Assembly: GCF_024347055.1 (NCBI RefSeq)
Contig: NZ_AP024896.1
Location: 992,001-1,056,000 of the forward strand
Length of the DNA stretch: 64,000 nt
Source of the DNA: Vibrio porteresiae DSM 19223
GTDB lineage: Bacteria; Pseudomonadota; Gammaproteobacteria; Enterobacterales; Vibrionaceae
Direction: 5' to 3'
Below, piece after piece: positions 45,629-55,114 of the stretch (its first letter is position 1; every line of letters begins with the position of its first letter). Both the position numbers and the translations under genes were made by a program. The notes under the pieces were generated by a model that did not search any database, was not told the origin of the DNA, and saw only the letters and a program-made list of their open reading frames with translations.

Positions 45629-46207
45629 CTATAACTCCGTATGAGTAGGGCGAGTTTTGGCGTAAATCACCGTATTATCCAGAGCGCCTGATGGCAACCT
45701 ACGAGCATTATGCAATACCCCTTCCAATTGATAGCCGTTACGCTCAGGAACCGCGCGACTTTTCAGATTGGTTTGCGCCGCTTTAATTTCAATTCGCTCT
45801 GCCTTTAGCTCAGTAAATGCGTAATGCTCCAGCGCCAAAACTGCCTCCGAAACATAGCCTTGGCCAACAAACTCCTGCGCTAACCAATAACCAATTTCAA
45901 AATAAGGCACCGATTTATCATGGACGATAAGGCCAATAGCCCCAATCAATTCTCCACTTTGTTTGGTATAAAGCGAATAACGTTGCTCCCCTTCAAACTT
46001 GGCAAAACAAGCCATCGCCTCAATGATACTTTGCTTAAGTTGTTCTTCCGTCAACACATTAGGCAACCATGGCAAAAAAGTTTCTAAATGATCTTTGCTA
46101 TTTTGCAGCGCTGCGAGCATCACCGGTAGATCATCGAGGGAAGGTGGCATCATACGTAGGCGCGCGGTTTCAAGTTGTCTGTCAATCACAATCAAATCCT
46201 TTAACAA
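45629..46207 (-). CDS. RimJ/RimL-type GNAT N-acetyltransferase
   Basis: A 192-residue GNAT of the ribosomal-protein-acetylating RimJ/L type. The start LETARLRMMPPSLDDLPVML, the acetyl-CoA motif FEIGYWLAQEFVGQGYVSEA and the end NLKSRAVPERNGYQLEGVL are typical. In this family NxxSxxVxEKxGF is the common form; here it reads NLKSRAVPERNGY. The actual substrate may be a small molecule or another protein. Confidence 0.85.
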   Translation of the reverse strand: MLKDLIVIDRQLETARLRMMPPSLDDLPVMLAALQNSKDHLETFLPWLPNVLTEEQLKQSIIEAMACFAKFEGEQRYSLYTKQSGELIGAIGLIVHDKSVPYFEIGYWLAQEFVGQGYVSEAVLALEHYAFTELKAERIEIKAAQTNLKSRAVPERNGYQLEGVLHNARRLPSGALDNTVIYAKTRPTHTEL

Positions 46208-46362
46208 AAATCATAAAGTTAGGCTTAATCCACAAACTAACCCTATCTCATTCGCAGCTCAATCATTGTTTGTGTTTATTGACTACTATAAAGCCATAAA
46301 CCAATAACTGTACATATATACAGTTATATTAATATCACCGTAAAAACCGCATCAATGAACCG

Positions 46363-46857
46363 TTAATCGCGCGAAGTATGTGGTTGTTGATTGAGATATT
46401 CTTGGATGGAGTCGGGGCTAAATACTGTGATGCCATGTTTGATCAATAATTCAGCGGTTACACCTCGACCTGGCTTCTTTACCCCAGAAAAGGTGCCGTC
46501 ATAGACCAGTTCGCTGCCACAAGAAGGACTTCCTTGCGCAAGCAGCGCATAGCGAATGTTATTTGATAAACAGAGTTGTAGTGCCATATTGGCCCCACGA
46601 ACAAAATCATCGGTAACGTTATGACCTTGGTTGTCTTCTACCCGGGCGTGTGCTTGCAACACTAATTGCGCTGAACCGCCCACGATCTCGGCACTTGCCC
46701 TAGGAATTGGCATTCCAGAGGCTACTTCGGGACAACACTTTACCAACTCAAAATTCGCTCTTAACAATGCGTCGAGCTGCCCAGATATTGGCAAGGATTG
46801 GCCGTTGTATCTTACTTTGTCACCGGCAAGGCATGCGCTGATAAGCAGTTTTTCCAA
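46363..46857 (-). CDS. DUF523 protein, TudS-like
   Basis: A 164-residue DUF523 protein. Conserved Cys are Cys9 in LISACLAGDKVRYNG, Cys41/Cys42 in KCCPEVASGMPIPR, and Cys113 in AQGSPSCGSELVYDG. The characterised relative TudS binds a 4Fe-4S cluster through three such Cys and removes sulfur from thiouracil. Here the same role, or another desulfidase role, is plausible but not shown. It is a single-gene unit. Confidence 0.8.
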   Translation of the reverse strand: MEKLLISACLAGDKVRYNGQSLPISGQLDALLRANFELVKCCPEVASGMPIPRASAEIVGGSAQLVLQAHARVEDNQGHNVTDDFVRGANMALQLCLSNNIRYALLAQGSPSCGSELVYDGTFSGVKKPGRGVTAELLIKHGITVFSPDSIQEYLNQQPHTSRD

Positions 46858-47033
46858 ATCTTAGTCCTTAATGATTTGTTTACCTTTTATTGGCGAAACA
46901 GTCCACATTTTGTCATCTTCGGTGTTTTTCAAGATAGTTGTCATCGTAGCTGAACTGTTCCAACGCTAAAGCGACTACACCAATAAAATTGAGTGTGTTC
47001 ATTATAAAGCTGTGGCTTACTCTTTGGTGTTGT

Positions 47034-47570
47034 TCATCCGATCGATAATTGATAACGCGCAGCATCAAAGCCTAAGCGCTCTTGTCGATCAACCAAGGTG
47101 AAACCACTTTTTTCATAAAAACGGCGTAACGTCGGCCTATCACCATGGCAATCACAGCGAACCCACTGACAATGGAGCTGCTTTGCTAATGCCACGATGG
47201 CGTTAATCACATCTTGCCCTAAACCACGCGAATGATAAGAATCTGCAATCGCAAACTTATGAAAAAACAGACTGTTGCGAGTATCAAGATCTGGCCAAAA
47301 AGGATCGCTATCAAAGCAAATAAACACGCAACCAATCGCTTGACCTTGGTAGTCGATAAGATAGAGCTGCTCATTTGAATAGGATTGCTGAAGCACTTCG
47401 AGCTGCACTTGCTCTTCAGTCCATAATGGGATCTGCTGACGATGGCAGCGTGCAACCGCTTGTAGTAAACAGTTCTGGGCGACTTGCCAATCCTTGTCAC
47501 CAGTACTCTGCTTCAATCTCACGCGAGAAGATAAATCGGAATCAGTGCTGGTAGTTGTGTCCATTAACAT
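47034..47570 (-). CDS. GNAT N-acetyltransferase
   Basis: A 178-residue GNAT. The acetyl-CoA motif is FAIADSYHSRGLGQDVINAI and the C-terminal part LRRFYEKSGFTLVDRQERLGF is typical. The frame is open to 47621, but AAGGAAAGG immediately before the ATG at 47570 marks the start (a second ATG follows two codons later). The substrate is unknown. Confidence 0.8.
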   Translation of the reverse strand: MLMDTTTSTDSDLSSRVRLKQSTGDKDWQVAQNCLLQAVARCHRQQIPLWTEEQVQLEVLQQSYSNEQLYLIDYQGQAIGCVFICFDSDPFWPDLDTRNSLFFHKFAIADSYHSRGLGQDVINAIVALAKQLHCQWVRCDCHGDRPTLRRFYEKSGFTLVDRQERLGFDAARYQLSIG

Positions 47571-47684
47571 GACCTTTCCTTGGCATAAGCAAAGCGTCAT
47601 TCTACCAAGAACCAATACCAACTGGTTATTTTTATAGGGAAAATGTTTTCTGACTAGAATCCCTATCCTTAGTGACTGGCTATT

Positions 47685-48095
47685 TTAACCGTTTGAGATC
47701 TTTTTTTTTGATTGCTGTTTTGCTTGTTTTTCAGCTTTAGCGAACACCGGATCCCAACCTTTGTCTGGGCTTTTTTCTAAATAGCCACCACGGACTTCCT
47801 CAGCGAGCAGTCGCACTGGGTTTTTCTGAATGACTTTCGCCGTACCATGCTTATCCACTTCCACATCGCTGCCATCGATGTTCTTAAACACCTTGCCGTT
47901 CGCCGCGACGCCATCTTGCGGACCTTTGTACTCCTCGCCCTTTTTCACTTCAACTGGCTTGGTGCTACTTTCTGGTTTCACGTAGATGGAATGATCAGAA
48001 TCGTTAATGACATCTGCAAAACTCAATGTCGGCGAAATGAATACTGATGCCAATAATGCTAAAGACACTTTACGTGCCAGCTTATACTTATTCAT
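47685..48095 (-). CDS. small exported protein of unknown function
   Basis: A 136-residue protein with a clear signal peptide (hydrophobic VSLALLASVFI, cut after SFA). The mature part is short, hydrophilic, rich in Lys and charged residues, without Cys, and ends in a Lys/Gln-rich tail. Repeated turns such as HSIYVKPE, GPQDGVAANGKVFKN and DKHGTAKVI suggest a small beta-sandwich. I do not recognise a family. AAAGGAG precedes the ATG at 48095; an in-frame start at 48116 is less likely. Confidence 0.65.
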   Translation of the reverse strand: MNKYKLARKVSLALLASVFISPTLSFADVINDSDHSIYVKPESSTKPVEVKKGEEYKGPQDGVAANGKVFKNIDGSDVEVDKHGTAKVIQKNPVRLLAEEVRGGYLEKSPDKGWDPVFAKAEKQAKQQSKKKISNG

Positions 48096-48277
48096 GACGG
48101 TTCTCCTTTCGAGCATATTCTTTTAAGCTATTTTTTGTCATTATCTATTCATAAATTTGTCACATTTTTAGGGGTTTATGAATCATGATAAAGACAGGAT
48201 TAAGTCAATTTTTATCATCATTAACTACATAAGCACCAAGATAAGCACGTTACCCACTCGTCTTCCGCCGAATATCA

Positions 48278-48319
48278 ATAAAAAAAGGATACCTTCCTAT
48301 AATCTGGTCGGTATCCTTT
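48278..48319 (-). terminator. Rho-independent terminator of the thioredoxin-like gene
   Basis: AAAGGATACC and GGTATCCTTT form a ten-base stem; on the minus strand seven T follow. It lies 64 bp past the stop of the leftward gene at 48383. Confidence 0.8.
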
Positions 48320-48382
48320 GTTAAATTTTCTACTGCTTAAATGAAAATAGTAATTAGCTGCTAAGCAAAAAATCGGTCATGA

Positions 48383-48811
48383 TTAAATTGTATATTTCTT
48401 TAACACATCTCGAAACTGTTGCTCCGTCAGCACCATAGGTTGTGACAACAACAATTCCCCATTGGAGGAAATAATCATGATGTGGGGATAAGCATTAAAT
48501 TTGGGAAAGAGATTGAAGAAAGTATGATTATCATTTTCGTTACTAAAATTCGCTTTCATAAATACATAGTCATGCTCGATGACTTTATCTAATGCAGTCT
48601 CTTTTAGGTTCTTTTCAAATTTGACGCAATATGGACACCAGTTACCACCTGCCACGACAAAAATATTTTTATGATCCTTTTTGGCAATAGTAAGCGCGTT
48701 AAGGTAATCGGTATAGGCGTCTCTGCTCGGGTCATAGACCTTATCTTGTGTAGCAAAAGCCATAAATGATAATAACAATAGTGGTAACAACAATACTCTT
48801 TTTAGCAACAC
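48383..48811 (-). CDS. periplasmic thioredoxin-fold protein
   Basis: A 142-residue exported protein with a signal peptide (LLLPLLLLSFMAFA) and a thioredoxin fold of the DsbD-gamma/Thioredoxin_7 type. The redox pair is Cys59-Pro-Tyr-Cys62 in GGNWCPYCVKF and the cis-Pro lies in FNAYPHIMI. The CPYC pair suggests a thiol-disulfide exchange role in the periplasm. Its partner cannot be seen; the neighbours are unrelated. Confidence 0.8.
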   Translation of the reverse strand: MLLKRVLLLPLLLLSFMAFATQDKVYDPSRDAYTDYLNALTIAKKDHKNIFVVAGGNWCPYCVKFEKNLKETALDKVIEHDYVFMKANFSNENDNHTFFNLFPKFNAYPHIMIISSNGELLLSQPMVLTEQQFRDVLKKYTI

Positions 48812-49144
48812 ATTAATTCCCTCTATTTAACCTAGCCTGAGTCAGTTAATAAAGCGCCTAAGCTCGCAGTCAAAATGAACATTATTGGGCTTATTTTTTC
48901 TGTTTCTTCGAATTTTATTAAAGGCGTTTTGTCACTGGCGATTCTTTATTAGTACTAAATACATTATCAATCACTAAAATAGACCAATGTACTATTTATA
49001 ACGACGACATATATTAATACATTGCATAGGTTTATAACAGAATACGGAGCCTATTCCTATGGAGATTTGATATAAGTTGTATTGAATTTGATTTAGATAA
49101 GCTCAATAACGGTGAAGTGATGAATAAATAGCCACTGTTAAAAG
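48812..49144. other. gene-free stretch
   Basis: About 330 bp of AT-rich sequence between the thioredoxin-like gene and the def terminator. I see no gene, RNA or clear operator in it. Confidence 0.4.
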
Positions 49145-49170
49145 CAAAAAAAAGAGAAGCTCCGCTTCTC
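49145..49170 (-). terminator. Rho-independent terminator of def
   Basis: GAGAAGC, loop TCC, GCTTCTC; on the minus strand an uninterrupted run of eight T follows. Confidence 0.85.
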
Positions 49171-49198
49171 CTTCTTTGACTATTTCTTTGATACCAAA

Positions 49199-49714
49199 TT
49201 ATGCCGTGTGCTTTTTCACTTCACGTTGGTATTTTTTCACTTTCTTCATCGCCATGTTACGTTTTAGCGGTGATAAATAATCGATAAACAGATTGCCTTT
49301 AAGGTGATCAATTTCATGCTGCATCGCAATCGCTAAAAACTCATCGCTTTCAATAGTGATTGGGTTACCGTGGCGATCTTGCGCTTTAACCACAACAGAA
49401 TGGAAACGTTCTACTTCTGCGTAGTAATCAGGAACGGACAAACAGCCCTCTTCACCCAGCTCTTTGTTTTCGCCGCTCACTACTTCAGGGTTCACCAGAA
49501 TCAACGGTTCGTTACGTTCTTTAGAAAGGTCAATCACCACAATAGCCAACTGCTCTGCAATTTGCGGCGCAGCCAAACCGATACCATTACTCGTGTCGTA
49601 AAGGGTATCGAGCAGATCATCAATCACAGGCTGTACTGCATCAAAATCAGTAACAGGTTTAGCCACCAATTTTAATCTTGGATCAGGGATAGTAATGATT
49701 TCACGTACCGCCAT
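49199..49714 (-). CDS. def: peptide deformylase
   Basis: A 171-residue metalloenzyme that removes the formyl group from new proteins. All three motifs are present: GIGLAAPQI, EEGCLSVP (metal Cys) and AMQHEIDHLKG (two metal His and the catalytic Glu). It is a lone gene here, without fmt, and so probably a second deformylase copy beside the usual def-fmt pair elsewhere in the genome (inference). It ends with a Lys-rich tail. Confidence 0.94.
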   Translation of the reverse strand: MAVREIITIPDPRLKLVAKPVTDFDAVQPVIDDLLDTLYDTSNGIGLAAPQIAEQLAIVVIDLSKERNEPLILVNPEVVSGENKELGEEGCLSVPDYYAEVERFHSVVVKAQDRHGNPITIESDEFLAIAMQHEIDHLKGNLFIDYLSPLKRNMAMKKVKKYQREVKKHTA

Positions 49715-49765
49715 AATAGTTCCTCACTCTTTCTTAATATTATGATTGTTCAATGCAACCGGCTG

Positions 49766-50230
49766 TTAACCGTGTTGAAATCGCTGACGGGTAACCCAAC
49801 CCCAACGGGGACATTGGTACTCATCATCGATAAAATGCCCTGCAGTATACTCGTTTACCACGCTACGCCAAAATGCACTAGCATGGTGAGCACCTTGCAC
49901 TTGCTTAATTTCCCAAGCGCCTCGCAGTTGCTCAAATAACGTCGACGCAAATTGGCGTCCAACTTGCTTGCCACGAAAATACGGAATGACATAAAAGTCA
50001 CAAATTTCAAAGTATCCACCAGCGCCATGTTCGATTGCGGCATGCCCTGCAGGAACGCCATCAACATAACATAAATAGCCCACAATAGGACCACCTAACT
50101 CCGTATCCAACGGGAAAAGGCCGTTTTCATCCGGTTTTTTGCCCATTATGTGAGAGAATTCCGCTTCATAGGCTTGAGCCAAATTGCGGTAAACCATCTC
50201 AATTTGTGGGGTTACTTCTCTGATTTGCAT
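49766..50230 (-). CDS. GNAT N-acetyltransferase
   Basis: A 154-residue GNAT. The central ICDFYVIPYFRGKQVGRQFA carries the acetyl-CoA loop RGKQVG. The C-terminal HASAFWRSVVNEYTAGHF is family-like. The substrate is unknown. The gene starts at the first ATG and is not obviously linked to def. Confidence 0.8.
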   Translation of the reverse strand: MQIREVTPQIEMVYRNLAQAYEAEFSHIMGKKPDENGLFPLDTELGGPIVGYLCYVDGVPAGHAAIEHGAGGYFEICDFYVIPYFRGKQVGRQFASTLFEQLRGAWEIKQVQGAHHASAFWRSVVNEYTAGHFIDDEYQCPRWGWVTRQRFQHG

Positions 50231-50339
50231 ACTTTTTTAATAGGTGTCTAGATGTTTTACACATGAGACACTCAATGTGGGGGCGAAGTGTGGCACATTC
50301 AATAGATAAGTAACACTTCTATTTTATTGGTAGCAACAT

Positions 50340-50882
50340 TTAGCGGGTACTATCGAGCAGTTCAGGAACAACGTGAGGTAAATCCGTGGCGCCGACATCC
50401 AAACCAAATTGACTTAAAATGCATGCCAATTGACCACGATGGTGCGTTTGATGATGAAATAGATGAAGGAGAAAACCGTTGAGGTTGATCTCGACTGTTT
50501 GCTCATCACCGGCCTGATACTGAATGCGTGTATGAAGGAGATCATCAGTTAGGTGATGTGTCATGTTCACAATCAAGTGATCCACTTCTTCACGTCTTTC
50601 TATCATGGTGTTGAGGTCATCAATAAATCGATGTTCTCCCCAAGTAAATGAGAGAGTGTGAAAATCTTTATCGGCGACCATAAGATGATGCTCAGCTAAA
50701 CAAGTTAACATCGCAATATCCGCTTGGAGCAGATGATTCCAATAATCCATTATGCTGACAAAATAGGAGCGAGTGTTACGTTGTAACTGAGCTGGGGACA
50801 AGTGACGGCAAGCAGAGAGCAACTGCACGTTCATGCGCTGGTTATAACGAGCCATCATTACAAAATTTGACGCCAAATCCAT
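50340..50882 (-). CDS. DinB-family protein
   Basis: A 180-residue four-helix-bundle protein of the DinB/YfiT superfamily (thiol-dependent transferase fold). The metal His pattern is visible in MDYWNHLLQAD and in HLFHHQTHHRGQLACIL. Members include bacillithiol and mycothiol transferases and many proteins of unknown role; Vibrio lacks these thiols, so the activity here is open. No SOS (LexA) box was seen upstream. Confidence 0.85.
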   Translation of the reverse strand: MDLASNFVMMARYNQRMNVQLLSACRHLSPAQLQRNTRSYFVSIMDYWNHLLQADIAMLTCLAEHHLMVADKDFHTLSFTWGEHRFIDDLNTMIERREEVDHLIVNMTHHLTDDLLHTRIQYQAGDEQTVEINLNGFLLHLFHHQTHHRGQLACILSQFGLDVGATDLPHVVPELLDSTR

Positions 50883-51617
50883 TTTGCCTCACCTAGTCAG
50901 GGATTCTCTTAATTAGAAAACGCCCTTGTAAAAACCACCACAGCTTAGTGGTTGAGCATGTCATCCAGATGACATCACACTGATTTGCAGCCAAGTATTC
51001 CAAGAATTACGCAAAGGTACTTAAAGCTATCCACTTAATAAAAGCGTACTCACCGAGACAACAAACTATTGTCCCAAACAATAAGTGGAATTTTCCCATA
51101 GTGCCGCCCTACTTTAACCCGGTCTGATTAAGCACAAGCACCAGTGTTACATATTCACCTGGTTGATTATCACCACATCCGTGCGATGGTCAACATCGAA
51201 CTCAATACTAAATCTCTTTAGTAAACAACGAGTAATAGTTACTCATATTTTGTACAGAGAATCAACTGGCGCTCATCATATTCTACGCCCAAGGAGTGAA
51301 GCTAGTTCACATTACCAACTCTTTATTGACGGTTAAGCCACTTTTGTCGTTGTTGAATCAACGAGTTGTTCCCTTGCAACGTCGCTTTTTGCACGATTCG
51401 ATAACTCTGCCCAATATCTAACCGTGATCCTGTTCAATTATTAACCTCTTTATGTGAGCTAAGGACCGCTATTTGTCATCTTCACAAATAAACCCGCCAT
51501 CAAACCTAAGCATCTTTGGTCTCTAGTCCAATGCAATCGATTGTTAAGCCATCCACAATAAATACCATCTACATAAAATAATAAATCTCATAATATCAAT
51601 AACATGAGGCATACCCT
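50883..51617. other. 735-bp gene-free region upstream of gudP
   Basis: No convincing frame on either strand. CAATCGATTG at 51534-51543 is a perfect ten-base palindrome with a central CG, LacI-operator-like, 75 bp before gudP. No CdaR-like or CRP site was identified, and I see no tRNA-like fold. A long leader or small RNA is possible. Confidence 0.35.
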
Positions 51618-52994
51618 ATGGAACAATTAAAAGATAGAACCGTCGCGGCGACCAAACAGTCAACGCACACACGCTACTGGATAGTAGCGATGCTATTTCT
51701 CATTACCTCGGTCAACTATGGTGACCGAGCCACCCTATCCATTGTGGGATCGCCCATGTCGCAAGCTTTAGGGCTTGACTCGATTGCTATGGGTTACATC
51801 TTCTCTGGATTCTCTTGGGCCTACGTTATCGGGCAAATTCCTGGCGGCTTGTTATTAGACCGTTTTGGTTCAAAGCGCGTTTATCTCGGCTCAATTATCA
51901 CTTGGTCGCTATTTACCTTCGTGCAAGGGTTTATCGATATCTTCCCTGGTTCGTCCGTCGTCGCCGTGCTATTCCTCTTCCGCTTCTTAGTTGGATTGTG
52001 TGAATCACCTGCCTTCCCTGGTAACAGTCGTATTGTTGCAGCATGGTTTCCAGCCCAAGAAAGGGGCACAGCGTCAGCCATCTTTAACTCTGCGCAATAC
52101 TTTGCAACCGTGATTTTTGCGCCAATTATGGGCTGGTTAACCCACGCTGTCGGCTGGACTCACGTGTTCTTCTTTATGGGGGGTGTCGGTTTTGTTGCAG
52201 CAGTGCTGTGGCAAAAAGTGATTTATCCTCCTAAACGTCACCCAACTTTATCCCAACAAGAGCTGGAATACATGGAAGCAGGCGGTGCGCTAACTAACCT
52301 CGATGCACCAGAAGAAACCAATACTAAAGGTCAAAAGTCAGCTAAAGCGCCAGCGATTTCCAAAAAAGCAGCGATCAAGGATCTGCTAGCTTCCCGAATG
52401 ATGTTAGGGATTTACCTAGGTCAATATTGCATTAACGCCCTGACCTACTTCTTTATCACTTGGTTCCCTGTCTATTTAGTGCAAGCGCGTCACATGTCGA
52501 TTCTGCAAGCCGGCTTTGTCGCAGCCATTCCTGCGATATGCGGCTTTCTTGGCGGTATCTCTGGCGGCATCATCTCCGACTTTTTATTGTCACGCGGCGT
52601 TTCTATAACTTGGTCACGTAAGATTCCAATCATCGGTGGGATGCTACTGTCAACTTCAATGGTGGCATGTAACTACATCGATACCGAATGGTTGGTGGTT
52701 GCCTTTATGGCCCTAGCCTTCTTTGGTAAGGGGGTCGGCGCGCTGGGTTGGGCGGTAATGTCTGATACCGCACCTAAAGAAGTGGCGGGCTTAAGTGGTG
52801 GTATTTTCAACACCGTCGGTAACCTCTCCGGTATCGTGACACCTATTGCCATCGGTTACATCATCGCAGCAACCGGTTCATTTAACGGTGCTTTGGTTTA
52901 CGTCGGTATTCATGCACTGGTCGCTGTCTTTGCTTACCTAGTTATCGTTGGAAAAATCGAACGTCTTAACTTATCAAAACAATTAGATGCCTAG
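51618..52994 (+). CDS. gudP: D-glucarate/galactarate MFS transporter
   Basis: A 458-residue MFS carrier of the anion:cation symporter family. It follows E. coli GudP throughout: RYWIVAMLFLITSVNYGDRATLSI, SWAYVIGQIPGGLLLDRFGSK and WFPAQERGTASAIFNSAQYF (each quoted only in part). Twelve membrane segments surround a hydrophilic middle loop that is somewhat longer than in GudP. It should import glucarate, galactarate or a similar aldarate. The next gene starts 18 bp downstream, so they form an operon. Confidence 0.88.
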   Translation: MEQLKDRTVAATKQSTHTRYWIVAMLFLITSVNYGDRATLSIVGSPMSQALGLDSIAMGYIFSGFSWAYVIGQIPGGLLLDRFGSKRVYLGSIITWSLFTFVQGFIDIFPGSSVVAVLFLFRFLVGLCESPAFPGNSRIVAAWFPAQERGTASAIFNSAQYFATVIFAPIMGWLTHAVGWTHVFFFMGGVGFVAAVLWQKVIYPPKRHPTLSQQELEYMEAGGALTNLDAPEETNTKGQKSAKAPAISKKAAIKDLLASRMMLGIYLGQYCINALTYFFITWFPVYLVQARHMSILQAGFVAAIPAICGFLGGISGGIISDFLLSRGVSITWSRKIPIIGGMLLSTSMVACNYIDTEWLVVAFMALAFFGKGVGALGWAVMSDTAPKEVAGLSGGIFNTVGNLSGIVTPIAIGYIIAATGSFNGALVYVGIHALVAVFAYLVIVGKIERLNLSKQLDA

Positions 52995-53012
52995 AACGGA
53001 TAAGGAAAGTTC

Positions 53013-54341
53013 ATGAGCTCTCAATACCCTACCATTACACGCGTTGAAGTGGTGCCTGTGGCTGGCTTTGACAGTATGTTGCTTAACATTGGGGGCGCGC
53101 ACGGCGCCCTATTCACCCGTAACGTGGTGATCGTACACGACAGTGCGGGCCACCAAGGCCTTGGGGAAGCCCCTGGTGGTGAAGTCATTGAACAAACATT
53201 GCGTTCCATCGGAGAACGTTTGATTGGCGAACCGATTGTTCACCTCAATAAACTCATTCATCGCGCTCATTTTGCACAGCAAGACGATGATTTTGAGACC
53301 TTCGGTAAAGGCGCATGGACCTTTGAACTGCGCGTCAACGCCGTTGCGGCAATGGAAGCGGCGCTGCTTGATTTGATGGGCCAAATTCTTGAAGTGCCCG
53401 TTGCAGAACTGCTTGGCCAGGGCAAACAGAGAGATGCAGTCACAGTATTGGGTTATCTCTTCTTTGTTGGCGACAGCCACAAAACCGATATGCCATACCC
53501 TGCTGAACAAGGTGGACACCCTTGGTATTCCGTACGCCGCCGTGAAGCAATGACGCCAAGTGCTATCGTAGAACAAGCCGCTGCTGCCAAAGATCGCTAT
53601 GGCTTTAAAGATTTCAAACTTAAAGGTGGTGTCCTGCCCGGTGAAGAGGAAGTGCTCTCGGTTGAAGCCCTTGCCAGTGCGTTTCCGGATGCCCGCATTA
53701 CCATCGACCCGAACGGTGCTTGGTCTTTAAACGAAGCCATTCGTCTGTGTAAACCGCTGCGCAATGTGTTGGCCTATGCAGAAGACCCTTGTGGTGCAGA
53801 GCAAGGCTTTAGTGGCCGTGAAATCTTAGCCGCATTTCGCCGCGCAACAGGTTTGCCCGTTGCCACCAATATGATCGCCACCAACTGGCGCGAACTGCAA
53901 AGTGCTATCGTACTGGATGCGATTGATATACCTTTAGCCGACCCACATTTCTGGACGCTTTCCGGTGCAGTACGTGTTGCGTCTTTATGTAACGATTGGG
54001 GACTCACTTGGGGTTGTCACTCAAATAACCACTTTGATATTTCATTGGCGATGTTTACCCAAGTTGGCGCTGCTGTCCCAGGCAATCCAACCGCCATTGA
54101 TACGCACTGGATTTGGCAAGAAGGGCAACACCTCACCAAAGATCCTTTGCAGATCAAAAATGGGCAAATCGCCGTTCCAGACCGCCCAGGGCTGGGTATT
54201 GAACTGGATCGCGAGCAGCTAAATAAAGCCCATTCGCTTTACAAAGAGCTGGCTACTGGTCGCCGTGATGATGCCCGCGCCATGCAATTTTTGATTCCGG
54301 GCTGGACATTCGATCGCAAACGTCCTGCGTTAGTTCGATAA
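53013..54341 (+). CDS. gudX: glucarate dehydratase-related protein (GudX type)
   Basis: A 442-residue enolase-superfamily enzyme. The catalytic set of glucarate dehydratase is kept: Lys pair in FKDFKLKGG, metal ligands in TIDPNGAW and YAEDPCGAEQ, Asn in ATNMIAT, and the base His in WGCHSNNHFD. Diagnostic runs (FGKGAWTFELRVNAVAA, GKQRDAVTVLGYLFF, WGCHSNN instead of WGSHSNN) fit E. coli GudX better than GudD. Either way the product from D-glucarate would be 5-dehydro-4-deoxy-D-glucarate. GudX is reported to be a weaker enzyme. No garL, garR or garK is in the window. Confidence 0.85.
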   Translation: MSSQYPTITRVEVVPVAGFDSMLLNIGGAHGALFTRNVVIVHDSAGHQGLGEAPGGEVIEQTLRSIGERLIGEPIVHLNKLIHRAHFAQQDDDFETFGKGAWTFELRVNAVAAMEAALLDLMGQILEVPVAELLGQGKQRDAVTVLGYLFFVGDSHKTDMPYPAEQGGHPWYSVRRREAMTPSAIVEQAAAAKDRYGFKDFKLKGGVLPGEEEVLSVEALASAFPDARITIDPNGAWSLNEAIRLCKPLRNVLAYAEDPCGAEQGFSGREILAAFRRATGLPVATNMIATNWRELQSAIVLDAIDIPLADPHFWTLSGAVRVASLCNDWGLTWGCHSNNHFDISLAMFTQVGAAVPGNPTAIDTHWIWQEGQHLTKDPLQIKNGQIAVPDRPGLGIELDREQLNKAHSLYKELATGRRDDARAMQFLIPGWTFDRKRPALVR

Positions 54342-54412
54342 CATCGATTTCACTCAGAAAAGAGCGACTTGATTAACAGAGTTACGTGTTGATAACCGAA
54401 AGTTGATGAATA

Positions 54413-54445
54413 ACAAACGGTCCACTTACTAAGTGGACCGTTTGT
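54413..54445. terminator. strong hairpin between convergent genes
   Basis: ACAAACGGTCCACTT and AAGTGGACCGTTTGT form a 15-base perfect stem with a three-base loop. The T run is short, but the position between gudX and the convergent gene fits a bidirectional terminator. Confidence 0.7.
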
Positions 54446-54484
54446 CTAAATAAGTCAGTTAAGAACCCTTTAACTATGTGGCAC

Positions 54485-55030
54485 TTAGCTCTTTTGCAGT
54501 TTCAGCTTTGGCCACAGCGTTTGCCACTTTTTATCTTCGACACGTTGGATAAACGTCGACCAACTGCGCTTGGGATTATAAGTAATCTGCAGTGCAAACA
54601 GTGATTCCCAACCAAATGCAGTTAAAAATTCCAACTTATCGTTATGTAGACGCACCGCGACTGCCGTTTCGCACTCAGGCCAAAAGCTCATCGCATCTTG
54701 GCAATTCTCATAAGGCCGATCCCCATTACGCTCATGCATTAAAGCTTGGTTCTTCACTTGCCAATTCACGGTTGGCAGCTGTTGGCTTAAGCTTTTTTCG
54801 AACTTTTTTTGCTCAGATTCAGGCTCATTTTTAGCAAAATAGATCACATCCACATCATGCAGCGGTGTACTGTCTTGATAATCATGCAAACGATCCCACA
54901 CCAAATTACGGACAAAGCCAGCGGCAACCCATGCATCCGGTATGGCTAACGACTGTAACGTTTTGAGGACTTCCATACGAACAGCATCTTGTTCAAGCCA
55001 AATATGTAGCGTTTCCAGCTCCGCTTGCAA
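54485..55030 (-). CDS. nucleotidyltransferase-like protein (DUF925, COG3575)
   Basis: A 181-residue protein of the NTP_transf_6 family. The domain features AAGFVRNLVWDRLHDY and PLHDVDVIYF (the DxD metal motif) followed by AMSFWPECETAVAVRLH. The role is unknown; family members are single-domain minimal nucleotidyltransferases. The start is a TTG at 55030, because AAGGAG lies six bases before it and family proteins begin here. A longer reading from a TTG at 55099 has no ribosome site and would overlap the divergent promoter. Confidence 0.78.
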   Translation of the reverse strand: MQAELETLHIWLEQDAVRMEVLKTLQSLAIPDAWVAAGFVRNLVWDRLHDYQDSTPLHDVDVIYFAKNEPESEQKKFEKSLSQQLPTVNWQVKNQALMHERNGDRPYENCQDAMSFWPECETAVAVRLHNDKLEFLTAFGWESLFALQITYNPKRSWSTFIQRVEDKKWQTLWPKLKLQKS

Positions 55031-55114
55031 GCCTATCTCCTTAAATCTTCTCTTGGTTTTGTATAACGACAATGCGATAATCGCGCGGTAATTTTTCAAC
55101 CCATAGGGTTAAGT

